The translations under genes were made by a program, and so were the position numbers. A stretch of DNA of 64,000 bases from Leguminivora glycinivorella (Eukaryota > Arthropoda > Insecta > Lepidoptera > Tortricidae): positions 18,585,772-18,649,771 of the forward strand of contig NC_062987.1 in NCBI RefSeq assembly GCF_023078275.1, given 5' to 3'. Each line of letters opens with the position of its first letter. The stretch's first letter is position 1. The notes under the pieces are model-generated. The model ran no database searches. It was not told the DNA's origin and saw only the letters and a program-made list of their open reading frames with translations. This document shows, piece by piece, positions 40,521 through 51,669 of the stretch.

Positions 40521-41639
40521 AAATGTATGGCTTATAAAATAAAATAAGTATCGATATAGTTTTATCGACATGCAAATCCCTAGTACGAGCCCGTTATCAC
40601 AGGAATGTCAATGAATAGTTAAACCGCTCGTGGTAACAGTCAACTAGCGACACATAAAATAAATATTGCAAATCGACTGGCTGAATACGATACGATACGA
40701 TGACATTGTAGAGTGACCAATAGAAATGAGTCCTAGGTACTTTACTACTACAAACTGTACTAGGTTCAAAACGCGAGAATTTAAAGTGTTATATAGGTAC
40801 TATACTGTTTGTCTCTGTCACTATAACATCGGTTAAGGATAAGGGTATCAAAAATATATGTTACTAATATTTATAACTAATATTACAAAATTACACAATA
40901 ATACAATTAACAATAATTAATACTTAAGAGCTAAGAAACACAATATCCAAAAACTAAACCATATACATTTCCCTATTATGTTACTAATACAATATGGAAA
41001 TTTAGTTTCTGAAATAAGTAACATTTATTTAATTTAATTAATTTACTAATAGGGAACAAAGCAAAGAATATTAAAATTCACTATGTTACTATTTTCTCTG
41101 ACGTTTCGGCCAGATTGAATAGGTAATAGGTATGTGGTCATGGATGACTGATGTCCCAGCAAAGTATCAATTCAATGGAGATGTAGGTAAACAACATTAA
41201 ACTACCCGATATTCTTATTCGTTATGCATGTTCGTGGTAGAAACAGTCTTAGTTTGTTCAAAAACTTTGGACAACTTGAAATTTTTGTGCACTAAAGATT
41301 TCTGTCAACTGCTTTTTGTCTGATATTCAAAAGAAATTTTTGGAAACTATTTTATAGGTTTAAAATTAGTCTTTGAACTTCAATATGTATAGGCGATGCA
41401 TAGGTATAATATGTGTAAAATAAAACTGTCTCAATATCTTCAAAAACTATAGTCACAGTCATCCCAAAATGCAGTAACAGGAACTAACCGCCGACCACAC
41501 ACGTGGCTCCTATACTAACATGTCCGTTTATAAATATAAAGGCATTGATACACTAGGGGTCAAATGTTCCGCGAACCTGCATGAATACGAGTGACAGGTA
41601 AAAGTGACAATCGGGTGTCATGTTCAGCTGTATCAGTAA

Positions 41640-42689
41640 AGGCGGCTACATACTAGGGTGGGTTACTCCTGTATGGAGAAAAAAAAAGTATTATATTTTC
41701 ATTGGGCACAGTTAGTTACAAAAACATGCAAACTGATGCAAATAAACAGTACTTCAAATTATTTGCAATTGGAATAAATCTTCTGCCTCCGGATCCACCT
41801 TGAAGTGTTAATTTAAAATTTTGCTATTAATATATACCATTATTGGCATCGTAATAGCATGCTAAAGGTTCAAAGAAATTAAATGAAGAAAAAAAACCTC
41901 AAAAATTTAAACCTATTTACACCCTACTCCATACAAAATACAAAAACTTCAACTGAAATCCGGAGGCAAAAAAATAACATAAAAATTTCAAAAAATATTT
42001 TACACTAATTAATTACAAAATGACACCTTTTTGTGACTAATCCCCCTAAGAACTGACCCACCCTACTACATACACCTGCCGTAGGAGCAATTCCGGTCGC
42101 CCTGCGGTTGGACCAATTTTGGCTGTTCTCTACACACACGCCTGCCGTTCAGTGTGCAACTGATAGTCCCGCTGAACGCACGTCTATGAGAATGCCTCCT
42201 GTACTGACAAAACACCAAAGAATTCGCATTGCCTTGACACTGTATTACCGATTTTCAATGTTGACACTCGTATCACTTCCGTGTTCCCGACATATTTCAA
42301 ACATTCATTAGAAAGTTTGATTTGGCATATTGCGGTTAAAAAATTGTATTATCCCACATGTAGGGCCGGTCTTTATAGACATCAATTATTCGTGTCCAAA
42401 TGTCTTGCTCCTTCTCCATTGTGACCTCCACTTCGCTCGGTTGCGGTTGTAGCCAATGAACTGATTATGGAATTGGCCCAATCGTGTTACACACGCGGCA
42501 ACCCGGCAGGGCGGTTGGTACAATCTAGGGAGCAAGAAAGTGTTTACGCTCCTGCCGGCCTGCCGCTGGCCCAATCTAGGAATTTGCTCCTGCTTGCTGA
42601 ACACACACGGCAATTACGGAGGCAATTAAGGGTCATCCCCACCCTAACACCCTAGATTGCTCCTGCAGCAGGTGTGTGAGTAGCCGGCT
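41640..42689. mobile_element. PIF/Harbinger-like element, TAA TSD, hAT MITE in its end
   Basis: Outer inverted ends AGGCGGCTACATACACCTGC (once the insert is ignored) and AGCCGGCTACTCACACACCT, continuing GYAGGAGCAAT. TAA at 41637-41639 and 42690-42692. The interior repeats GCTCCTGCCGG / CCCAATCTAGG blocks and has no transposase. The left end is split by the 412-bp element at 41654-42065. Confidence 0.75.
41654..42065. mobile_element. 412-bp hAT-type MITE, TIR TAGGGTGGGTTA, TSD CTACATAC
   Basis: Ends TAGGGTGGGTTA and inverse TGACCCACCCTA (one mismatch). Exact 8-bp duplication CTACATAC at 41646-41653 and 42066-42073. The interior is AT-rich and noncoding. It lies within the terminal repeat of the surrounding element. 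Confidence 0.9.
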
Positions 42690-42699
42690 TAAAAATATA

Positions 42700-43470
42700 G
42701 CTATCCTTCTGAAGTCGATTAGTGACGTCAGTCGAAGTCAGTCTGGCTCTGTCGCACCACTACCAAAGAGTGGTGGGGGTTGCTGTAAGCTACGAAACGC
42801 TTACGAAGCGTAAGCGTTTGTGAAGTCACTGAACACCAACATCGCCACCACCACCACGCCTACGCTAGCCACCACCCGAGCTGCACTCTCTTTTATTTAC
42901 ATGTATCTTTTGTTTGTTTTTGTTGGGACCAGTGCCTAAACGTAGCATGACATTTGTACCCTATTGTATACCGACCTTTATTTGTGAAAATATTCACGTC
43001 AGCGCGTTTTGTAGTACATTGTAACATTATATTAGGGCTTAATTATATGAAAACCGCAGCCGATGTTTATCATAAGTTTGAGCTCGTGTAAAAGCTAATG
43101 TTCGAAGGATTAATGTGAAATAACGTCCTGCCCACCATATACAGTTTGAGCCATCGAAATTTAAACCAATATTAATGAATAAATAGGATAGATTGTCCTT
43201 TGTATCACGATTTAGGTAAAATATCAAGTAATATAGGTATTTTTTGCCTACCAAGGCTTTTAATTTATAAATTCCAAAAAATTGAATATGTCCTTTATAA
43301 AACATATTGGACAGGAAGAGAATAGTGGATTAAATATACAACTAGACGTGTTATCTGCAACGTTTACGTAATCGAGTAATATGTTCTGAACTAATTTTAG
43401 CCAATTATTTTATTTATTGAACGGTAGGTCGGGGAAAGCAACTGATGGTTGATGAATGATGATATTTAAA
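42700..43470. other. Mostly unassigned; small palindrome and repeat fragment
   Basis: CGCTTACGAAGCGTAAGCG (42806-42824) is a perfect palindrome. 42890-42950 resembles the GTGGGACCAGTGC repeat. The remainder has no assignable content. Confidence 0.4.
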
Positions 43471-43479
43471 TAAATAAAT

Positions 43480-43735
43480 AAATAAATAAATATTATAGGA
43501 CATTCTTACACAGATTGACTGAGGCCCACGGTAAGCTCAAGAAGGCTTGTGTTGTGGGTACTCAGGCAACGATATATATTATATAATATATAAATACTTA
43601 TATACATAGAAAACATCCATGACTCAGGAACAAATATCAGTGCTCATCACACAAATAAATGCCCTTACCGGGATTCGAACCCGGGACCGCGGCGTAGCAG
43701 GCAGGGCCACTACCGACTGCGCCAGACCGGTCGTC
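43480..43735 (-). mobile_element. Full-length tRNA-derived SINE
   Basis: On the minus strand: head GACCGGTCTGGCGCAGTCGG with A box, CCGGGTTCGAATCCCGG (B box), then the body with ATGAGCACTGATATTTGTTC, GTACCCACAACACAAGCC and GTGGGCCTCAGTCAATCTG, and an (ATTT)n tail (43469-43492). It is transcribed by Pol III from the internal boxes and mobilised by a LINE. A partial copy is at 16578-16785. Confidence 0.88.
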
Positions 43736-43811
43736 GCACAAATACATGCCTCTTTAGAAAAAGATCATTAGTGTTTCTCCATATATATTGAGACGCGGTT
43801 TCGGCAAAAGT

Positions 43812-43920
43812 ATTTTTTATTAATGGGCTTACTCTTGGCCACAGACTAGCCAAAGGCACGTGGCCCACGATGGAGAGAGATCGCCCTGAAGATGCCTGTT
43901 CACTCTTGATTAGTAACATC
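43812..43920 (-). pseudogene. Non-LTR retrotransposon C-terminal remnant
   Basis: The minus strand encodes SRVNRHLQGDLSPSW in frame with the ends at 840 and 22745, followed by the same 3' UTR (AAGAGTAAGCCCATTAAT). Only about 20 codons remain. Confidence 0.6.
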
Positions 43921-44144
43921 TATAGCTATATTATCTGTGACAGAGATAAACCTGGGTACCGGCTGGCCGTGGGTGTTTATAATTAGTGTTTTTCAATTAA
44001 AATCCCGTAATTGCTCTGAGTAATTTTAATTAAACCGAGCTCATATTGGTAAATTGTTTATGAAATAAAATGGGTCCTTTTATGTTTAAAACGTGTTAAA
44101 AATAGCTTTTATGTACATACATTATTTCTTCGGGTTAAGAATTT

Positions 44145-44364
44145 CACCACCCCCTTTCTTCCCGTGGGTGTCGTAGAAGGCGACTATGGGATATGGGTTA
44201 AATTGTGGCGTATGCGAGAGGCTGACAACCTGTCATTGTCACTGCAATGTCACAGCTTCGTTTTCTTTCAACCCCTTATTTGCCAAGAGTGGCATTGAAA
44301 CTTTAGTAGTTTCATGTGTTCTGCCTACCCCTTTATGGGATACAGGCGTGATTTTATGTATGTA
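44145..44364 (+). repeat. Retroelement 3' region (CACGCCTGTATCCC family)
   Basis: From CCACCCCCTTTCTTCCCGTG to GATACAGGCGTGATTTTATG and an (ATGT) tail. The long-TIR element at 44369 inserted in that tail. Minus copies are at 50446-50690 and 23660-23786. Confidence 0.75.
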
Positions 44365-44368
44365 TATA

Positions 44369-45251
44369 TGTCGCAGGGAAATGGCCAAAACAGAGATTTC
44401 ATCAAATCACTAAGGGATATGATCAAATCACGCAGGATGTCAAAATGGCGAATCCATTTTATCATTTCTCTAGAAAATTTCAGTCATTTGACTAAATCCC
44501 TTACTCTGTTTAGTTAAATCACAAAATCGACCAACAGACACGCCACGTTTTGTGGTTTTCACTAGATTTGTTTAGGGATTTGATAAAATCCCTGAACCAC
44601 GTCAGTAAGTTGACGAAACGAGCTTATAAAGTCAACTAGTTTTATCATTTCGCTAAACAAGTTCAGTGAAAAGACAAAATGTTTTAATAAATATAAAAAT
44701 AATTTAAAATGAAACATTTTTAGATTTGTTTCTTCACTTATTCTATTTTTTTTCTTATTTATAGAAAACCAAAAACTCTTAAAAACGGATTCAATTTTAC
44801 CTTTTCACTAATCTAGTTAAGGATTCAATCAAATCAAGTGACAAAGGCAAGAGTCTAATTAATCTAATTGGATATATTAGATTCTTGTCTTTGTCATTTC
44901 ACGAAACCAGTTCAGACATTTGATCAAATCACCAGTTGAGACTTTATCATTTCCCTAAATTTGTTTAGGGAAATGTTAAAACTAGTTGACTTTTTGAGTT
45001 CGTTTCGTCAACTCACTGTCGTGGTTCAGGGATTTTATCAAATCCCTAAACAAATCTAGTGAAATGTCAAAACGTGGCGTGTCTATTGGCCGATTTTGTG
45101 ATCTCACTAAACAGAGTCAGGGATTTAGTCAAATGACTGAAATTTTCTAGAGAAATGATGAAATGGATTCGCCATTTTGACATCCTGCGTGATTTGATCA
45201 AATCCCTTAGAGATTTGATCAAATCTTTGTTTTGGCCATTTCCCTGCGACA
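44369..45251. mobile_element. 883-bp element with about 300-bp inverted repeats
   Basis: The left arm begins TGTCGCAGGGAAATGGCC and the right arm is its inverse. Homology continues with small differences for about 300 bp, past CGCCACGTTTTG and the motif TCAACTAGTTTTA. TATA on both sides (44365-44368, 45252-45255) suggests TA or TATA target duplication. The arms hold many versions of ATTTGATCAAAT and GGGATTTNATNAAAT. The AT-rich centre (44690-44860) has no ORF. Confidence 0.88.
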
Positions 45252-45284
45252 TATACATTATTTCTTAATTACATGTGAAGTACG

Positions 45285-45575
45285 AGTATCATGGGCCTTG
45301 GCCCGTGGTGTCCGAATGCCTTAAATTTATTTAAGGAAATATCGAAAACTGACAGAGGTTCAGCGGTGACCATCGGGCCTGGCAGGTTCCTCGCCCAAAG
45401 AATAAAGCCTTGTGATACAACGAGGAAATGCTACCAGTGTCTATGGCACTATGCCCATTTACCTAGTTTTTAATATTTTTTTGTTTAGTTAGGTATTTAT
45501 TTTTACATTAAGGTTTAGTTCATGATTAGTATTATTGTTTTTATTTTAAGAGTGTTCTTATCAAATAAACGAAAA
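45285..45575 (+). pseudogene. Non-LTR retrotransposon ORF2 C-terminus and 3' UTR
   Basis: Plus-strand frames give GPWCPNALNLFKEISK, then GPGRFLAQRIKP, and after a frameshift QRGNATSVYGTMPIYLVF. This matches the C-terminal pattern of a LINE family common in Lepidoptera. A UTR of about 100 bp with AAATAAACG follows. It is 5' truncated and frameshifted. Confidence 0.6.
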
Positions 45576-45589
45576 TGTATCATTATTAT

Positions 45590-46110
45590 TTTTTAGGTGG
45601 AGATAGTTGAAGGGATGGAGAGTGACATAGGCTACTTTTTGTCTCTTTCTAACGCGAGCGAAGCCGCGGGCAAAAGCTAGTTTGTTATACAAGGGAACAA
45701 AGTTGTATTTTAACGCCGAGTGTGGAATTGAAAAACGAGCAAGTGAAAGGATTCTATAGTTATACCACGAGCGAAGCGAGTGGTTCCAGAATAGAATCCT
45801 GAACTTAGCGAGTTTTTCAACACACGAGAAGTAAAATACATTTGCATCCGTGTGTAACAAAAAACTTTTCCCCTCACTATAGCGAGGAAACTACAACGCA
45901 AAAAATGCATTTATCACTGCTTCCAGTAGTTCCACAGGTGGTAAATCGTCTTCATGACTAGATTCACCTACTTTTAGAAATTTTAAAGCACTTAATTTGA
46001 CTATATTCAAGGTCAAATTACTTTACCCACTAGTGGATAAAATGCATTTTTACCCGCTGACATCAAAGGATAAAACACGTGTTTCCGAGGTAGTGAGGGG
46101 AAAATAAAAT
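45590..46110 (-). repeat. Dispersed repeat fragment and family R (copy 5)
   Basis: 45590-45685 is a plus-strand tail of the TATAAATGGGAAAG-type family (GGAGATAGTTGAAGGGATGG). 45690-46110 is family R in minus orientation, complete. Confidence 0.78.
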
Positions 46111-46184
46111 AGCCACTTTAAAATGTTTCTAGCGAGCGCAAACGTTTGTGAAACTTTTAATTGTATTTTTATTTTTTTATTTAT

Positions 46185-46285
46185 GTTTTATTCAAACTTT
46201 ATTGCACAAATTTACAAAAAAGAGTACAAATGGCGGACTTAACGCCTTGAGGCATTCTCTACCATTCAACCATCGGGCTAAACAG
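46185..46285 (-). mobile_element. LINE 3' UTR fragment
   Basis: On the minus strand: GGTTGAATGGTAGAGAATGC, AAGGCGTTAAGTCCGCC, then GTGCAATAAAGTTTG. A 3'-terminal piece of a polyadenylated retroelement. Confidence 0.6.
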
Positions 46286-46537
46286 AAACAGTTAGTTTGG
46301 TGCACGATTTTAAAATTAAATATGAAAACACAGGTCAAGATTGCAATCGCAATATACATTTTATTATTATTATTGTAAAACTTCCAACCTGGTTAACAAA
46401 ATAGTATATTATTTGCCGAGTGGCCTAAGTAAGGTACGAGACTTTTATAGCCTTCATAATGTTACGATTGTATACTATACTTTTTCTACGACAGCCAAAT
46501 AAATACCTATTCGAGAATAATAAAATGGGTTACTTAC

Positions 46538-46814
46538 CTACTTCATATAATGAATGAGAACATTTGTGTGGATCTTAGCATTGAGTATTCTGTCCACAAT
46601 GTTGATGGCGAGAACTTGTTGCACAATTCTTCAAAATATGCCAACAACGCCGTTTCAGAGAAAGTTGAAACATTTTTTTGCAATTTCCATGTCAAAACAA
46701 TCATAACATTTTTGGTACGCTTTATCTGACTTTTTATGTAACAAATTGTCAGTCACTTTGAGCGCCCATAGCCTTGAGTTCTTCGGAAGTACATTTTTCA
46801 CCAGAATCACTCAT
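46538..46814 (-). pseudogene. Tyrosine-recombinase-like (Crypton-like) N-terminal exon, frameshifted
   Basis: The minus strand starts ATGAGTGATTCTGG at 46814 (MSDSGEKCTSEELKAMGAQ). Later frames give LLHKKSDKAYQKCYDCF and then VSTFSETALLAYFEELCN followed by KFSPSTLWTEYSMLRST. The last part resembles the helical core-binding domain of eukaryotic tyrosine recombinases of the Crypton type and their domesticated relatives. At least two frameshifts separate the pieces. A stop (TGA) lies just before a perfect donor TAG/GTAAGT at 46538/46537, so it may be a first exon. No catalytic domain is found in the window. Identification is from memory of the family pattern. Confidence 0.5.
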
Positions 46815-46829
46815 AATTACTTAAGTTTT

Positions 46830-48260
46830 TGCACAATAACGTCGAATTAAAACAAACTACACACCACCGAAATAGTTCAAATAGTTTCGTGAAAAGTTTA
46901 CAAATGTCAAACATACCATAGACAAGAGAAATAGAAAATAAGCCGGTTTTCAATTACGAAAAATGTGGTTGCGTTCAAGAATATTTAAATTTCGAATGTA
47001 AAATTATTGGATAATTAATATTTTTACCTTTGTTTTGCAATATCTAATATGTAAAACGCATTTAAATTTATTTTTTCATCTTGATTTAAATTATGAACCT
47101 AAATATGATATTATTTATTAAAAGTTACTTATTACTGCAAATGAAAACATACCTGATAAATGGAAGTTGTGCTTTTAAAAAAAAATTAACAGAACTCCTA
47201 TATTCATATGATTACTGCTATCAGTAATCATATGAACCTATAGACAAATAGACTTTCTTATCGTTACTCAAATGAACTTAATTTGGATACCGCTGACAAT
47301 AATCTAATTGACAGATTTAAGTGCTGGAGTAGAAAAAGAAATAAAGATAATAGAAAAAATATGAGTTTTACCGAATTTATTACTCTATAAAAATAAATTA
47401 AATTATTTCAACCTATATTTAAACTGTTTTTATATAAATATTTACAAAAATGTATATTTTATTGATTCAAAACGATAATTATTAATTCAGTAACTTAAAA
47501 TATTATAAAGCCTTTTTTCCATACATAAGCATTCTTCATCAAAAGAAAGCTACTTTGACTTCGAACTTCGAGCACGTAAGCACATTACTGCAAAACGCAT
47601 TATTGAGTAATTGGGCCGGCATTGCCGGCAACTGGGCCACACTGGAACTGAACCGCTGGTAACTATGTGCGACTGCCGGTAAGCTAGTTAGCGGCGCTGG
47701 ACGAAACCACAGATAAAACGCTATAGAACAGACCTTACAATTCATAGTGTTTATTTTTTCGTTTTCCGTTAAATTCGACACGTCGTTAGGTTCATTATCA
47801 GGGACCATCCTGTATATCAGTATTAGTTAAATTCGCGAAAAAATCATCGTTTTCATACATAATAAATCAATTTATTAGTGTGAGAGACCCTTAAGAATTA
47901 CATTCAAGTTAGTGTCGAGTGATTGACGGCACGTCATGTCAAAACAAATAACATTAGGAATTGGTAAAAGCTATCACACACGTGTTCAGTAATTATCTTA
48001 ATTTTTTTAATAACTCTATAACCGTAAAAGTTTAGACCCTTGTTTCTTTGAGAAATTAATAGTATTTAATCTAAATAACCTTCCCTTAAAGTTAACGGAA
48101 TTCAATAAAAACAGGGTAACTTTTTTAGAGTACCTATGCGACTCTAGTTGGGCGAATCAACTTTTTCTTGCTGTTATTGCCATGGTTACGGTCCCCTGAG
48201 TCACGCTGGTTTTATGCAAAATTATGCTACTAAAACTTACTTTAAGGGAGCGTTCTTTAG
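46830..48260. other. AT-rich stretch with a CAGGATGGTCCCTGATAATG end
   Basis: Mostly unassigned. The sequence at 48000-48125 is the inverse of 59145-59260, and ATACAGG with GACCATCC near 47801-47813 resembles 59280-59303. This shows a decayed relative of the element at 59086-60106. A small palindrome, ATCATATGATTACTG region, lies at about 47206-47235. Confidence 0.45.
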
Positions 48261-48269
48261 TTCAATTAC

Positions 48270-48505
48270 AATAGGCTACTTGCCTCCTAGTCAAATCAGT
48301 TTCTTTTTAAGAACTGTCTAAACGAATTTGAACGACTTGCTAATATGGAATTTATATGAAATCGAATTGAGTGACGTCACGGTCAACTCAGTTACTTTAT
48401 ATATTTCTACCTGACTTATTAATTAGAAATTGGATTTAAAAATAACTTCTGTCCATGTTTTTTCTTATAATTATCTGATGCTTTATTTCGTGCAGGGTAT
48501 AATAG
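48270..48505 (+). repeat. Dispersed repeat, empty-site copy
   Basis: Colinear with 3530-3735 plus 4011-4060 without the 275-bp MITE. ATAATTATCTGATGC is the unoccupied target. Confidence 0.85.
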
Positions 48506-48507
48506 TT

Positions 48508-49755
48508 ATTTGTTATACAAGGGGGCAAAGTTGTAGTTTAACGCCGAGTGTGGAATTGAAAAACGAGCAAGTGAAAGGACTATATAGTTGAACCACGAGC
48601 GAAGCGAGTGGTTCGAGAATAGAATCCTGAACTTGCAAGTTTTTTAACACACGAGAAGTAAAATACATTTTTAATACAGTTGCTCAAAAAGTGCCCGTTT
48701 TTTGGCTGTTTAGCGTGCGAGAAGTTGTATTTTACGAACTAGTGCGTAAAAAGTATATACGTTCCATTTTACGACTACTTACCGAGCTGTTTTCATATTA
48801 GTCTAGTTTACTAAGACAGAATAAAACTATAAACATACTATTAAGTGATTAATATTTAAAACGTTAATATTTCATATGTAATTGTTTACTTTTAGTCATA
48901 CTAAACATAATTTATAAAATGGTTTATACTTTGAAAAATCGGTCATAATGAGTCGTGTAAACAGAACATGATTGGAACGAAACGCGTCTTCTACTGTCAA
49001 AGTAGAGGCGTCTACCATGTTTTAACTTAATGCACGTTCAAAAAACCTCAATATGTTACGCGATTTGTCATAATTATTTTACGTTATTTGCAATACGTCG
49101 GGGCATAAATGGATCGATTAAATTAAAATGTAGTTGTACATTAAACAATCGTCCCAAATCGTAAATGTTTATGTTTTTATGGCACCCAATGAAATAAATT
49201 GTTAGATGAATAGCAAACTCGAAAATATGCACGCAAGTTTAAAAGCTTCAAAAATACGCCTTTGAATTGTCAAATAATCCGTCAATGTCCATGGGAAAAT
49301 TGATAGTTCGGATTGTTTTATTTCGTTGTAAGTAGTAGTGTTTTTTCGCAACTGTATTAAAAAACGTCGTTCGTCACACGTGCGAGAATGTCATTCTTCA
49401 CTCGTCCCGAGATTTGCCACTCGCGTGCCGCTCGTGTCTCGGGACTCGTGAAGTAATGACATACTTCTCGCACTTATAACGAAATGTACTATTGCACCCG
49501 AGTGTAACACAAAACTTTTCCCCTCACTATAGCGAGGAAACTACAACGCAAAAAATGCGTTTATCACTGCTTCTAGTAGTTCCACAGGTGGTAAATCATC
49601 TTTATTACTAGATTCACCTACTTTTATCAATTTTAAAGCAGTTAATTTGACTTTATTCAAGGTCAAATTACTTTACTCACTAGTGGATAAAATGCGTTTT
49701 TACCCGCTGGTATTAAAGGACAAAACACGTGTTTCCGAGCTAGTGAGGGGAAATA
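48508..49755 (-). repeat. 430-bp family R (copy 6), split by an 820-bp insert
   Basis: 48508-48668 and 49490-49755 are the two halves. They join between AAAATACATTT and GCACCCGAGTG when compared with intact copies. Confidence 0.8.
48669..49489. mobile_element. Inserted element TTAATACAGTTGC
   Basis: TTTTTAATACAGTTGC at the left and its inverse at 49342-49365 bracket about 690 bp. A further 125 bp (49366-49489, GTGCGAGAATGTCATTC type) separate it from the R half, so two insertions may be involved. Related to 24745-25215. No coding is seen. Confidence 0.6.
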
Positions 49756-49756
49756 G

Positions 49757-50190
49757 TTATTTGTTTTACAAGGGGGCAAAGTTGTTGTTTAACCGCACGT
49801 GTCAATATTGATACCCGAGCAAGCGAAAGATTCCAATATTGAACCGCGAGCGTAGCGAGTGGTTCAAAAAGTGGAATTTTGAGCGTTGTGAGGGTATCAA
49901 GGCACGAAGGTTAAACAAACTTTGCCACCGAGTGAAACACAAAATTTTTCACCACACCAACACTATGAAAATATAAACTGTAAAACATCAAAATAAATAA
50001 AATACTTCAATTTATTTAACGTTTATGATTCAAAATCATCATTTATACGTGAATTCCAACACCCAGCTTTAAACATCAAGTTAAAATTTGTATGAAATTA
50101 CTTTGCACTCTTGTGGATAAAATGCAATTTTGCTATCTGTTTTCGAATAGCAAAGAAAGCCTTTATCAGTTGGTGTGGTGAAAAATATTT
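49757..50190 (-). repeat. Diverged relative of family R
   Basis: TTATTTGTTTTACAAGGGGG, CGTAGCGAGTGGTTC and GATAAAATGCAATTTTGC show the same layout as R with much lower identity. A related fragment is at 2920-3000. Confidence 0.55.
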
Positions 50191-50276
50191 TATTTTAACT
50201 ACAATCGAGTTCCCTATTAATTTCTCTTATTCTCATTGACAATTGTCATTAACTTATCGCAACCAAGTTTACAGTA

Positions 50277-50412
50277 CAGTCAACCAATTGGAACCCTAGG
50301 CCACTCTACAGCCATATCAAAATGACAAGCAGAAAGAGATTTCCTACAATCTGATTTATAACGTCACTATGACATAGTTCTTCAGTGGTCTAGGGGTCCA
50401 ATTAGTTGACCG
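50277..50412. mobile_element. 136-bp TA-flanked MITE CAGTCAACCAATTGG
   Basis: CAGTCAACCAATTGGAACCC and the inverse at the right (GGTCCAATTAGTTGACCG), TA on both sides (50275-50276, 50413-50414). The partner fragment is at 494-600. Confidence 0.82.
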
Positions 50413-50445
50413 TACATTCGGTGGGAATATTTTAAAAAGTAAAAT

Positions 50446-50690
50446 ACATACATACATACATATCACGCCTGTATCCCATAAAGGGGTAGGCAGAGCACAT
50501 GAAACTACTAAAGCTTCAGGGCCACTCTTGGCAAATAAGGGGTTAAAAGAAAACGAAACTGTGGCATTGCAGTGACAGTTTGCCAGCCTCTCGCCTACGC
50601 CACAATTTAACCCATATCCCATAGTCGCCTTCTACGACACCCACGGGAAGAAAGGGGGTGGTGAAATTCTTAACCCGTCACCACACAGGC
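50446..50690 (-). repeat. Retroelement 3' region with (ACAT)n
   Basis: (ACAT)n, then TATCACGCCTGTATCCC through GACACCCACGGGAAGAAAG. Inverse of 44145-44364. Confidence 0.78.
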
Positions 50691-50796
50691 AAAAAGTAAA
50701 ATATAGGATGAAAATTAAGATTATCTTAAAAACTATTAATTAATGATAAAATCCATATCTGAATATTGTCTTCGGTTGCCGCGATAGTTACTAATG

Positions 50797-51012
50797 AGAT
50801 AAAACTATGGAAACTGATTATATCGTGTATAATAAATTTACAATTCATCCCGACGTTTCGAGCACTTTACAGCATTCGTGGTCAACGGTGACTGGTGACA
50901 GGTGGCCGGTGGGTGGTGCTGGTGGATCAGGAGTGCTGTAAAGTGTTCGAAACGTCGGGATGAATTTTAAATTCATTATACGCGATATAATCCGTTTCCA
51001 TAGTTTTATTCA
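50797..51012. repeat. Self-inverted copy of the CGTCGGGATGAATTG repeat
   Basis: GATAAAACTATGGAAAC to GCACTTTACAG at the left is the inverse of CTGTAAAGTGTTCG to ATAGTTTTATT at the right. A G-rich centre (50890-50935) sits between. Confidence 0.7.
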
Positions 51013-51234
51013 ATATCTTGTTTAATTTATCGCCAGTATACATAAGGCACTGTGTTACTCACATGAACTGTGAGTTGTGAGCTAGCTTCCTCGTCTGGAA
51101 TTCAGTTTGTATGGAAACTGCAATGGCCCGTCAGTGCCGATGCATTGTTTATGTGACGTGCCTGTAAATGTCATTACAAATCGGCTTTTCCATAATTAAA
51201 TTGTATAGTGTCAAATAGTTAGTATAAAGCCTGA

Positions 51235-51310
51235 GCACACTTCGGACACTGACGATCAAATAATATGAAAGAGGCGCGTTCCTAGCACACAGTCTAAGCT
51301 CGTGTAGTTC
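51235..51310 (-). repeat. Repeat K fragment with empty TAA site
   Basis: CACTTCGGACACTGACGATC to CTAAGCTCGTGTAG. The TAA at 51295-51297 is the unoccupied version of the MITE target at 58450. Confidence 0.78.
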
Positions 51311-51394
51311 TATTTCTTGTGTTTAAATTAGCTCATTATGAGTCTCATTCACTACAAGCAAATCTAAAACGCGGTAGTTTTTTTTTTACCACGT

Positions 51395-51669
51395 CGGTGG
51401 CAAACAGGTATATGGCCCGCCTGATGGAAAGCGGTCACCGTAACCTATGGACGCCTGCAACTCAAGGGGTGTCACGTGCACGTTGCCGACCCATTAGAAA
51501 CTTGTACACTCCTTTTTTGAAGAACCCCATACTGTAGTTCATCGGTTCAGCGGTCACCGTAACCTATGGACGCCTGCAACTCAAGGGGTGTCACGTGCGC
51601 GTTGCCGACCCATTAGAAACTTGTACACTCCTTTTTTGAAGAACCCCATACTGTAGTTCATCGGTTCAG
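51395..51669 (-). repeat. Retroelement fragment with 119-bp tandem duplication
   Basis: The GTCGGTGGCAAACAGG family. The segment from CGGTCACCGTAACC to CATCGGTTCAG is present twice (51432-51550, 51551-51669), nearly identical. The stretch 51670-51980 is G/T-rich (GGTTGG runs) and otherwise unassigned. Confidence 0.75.
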
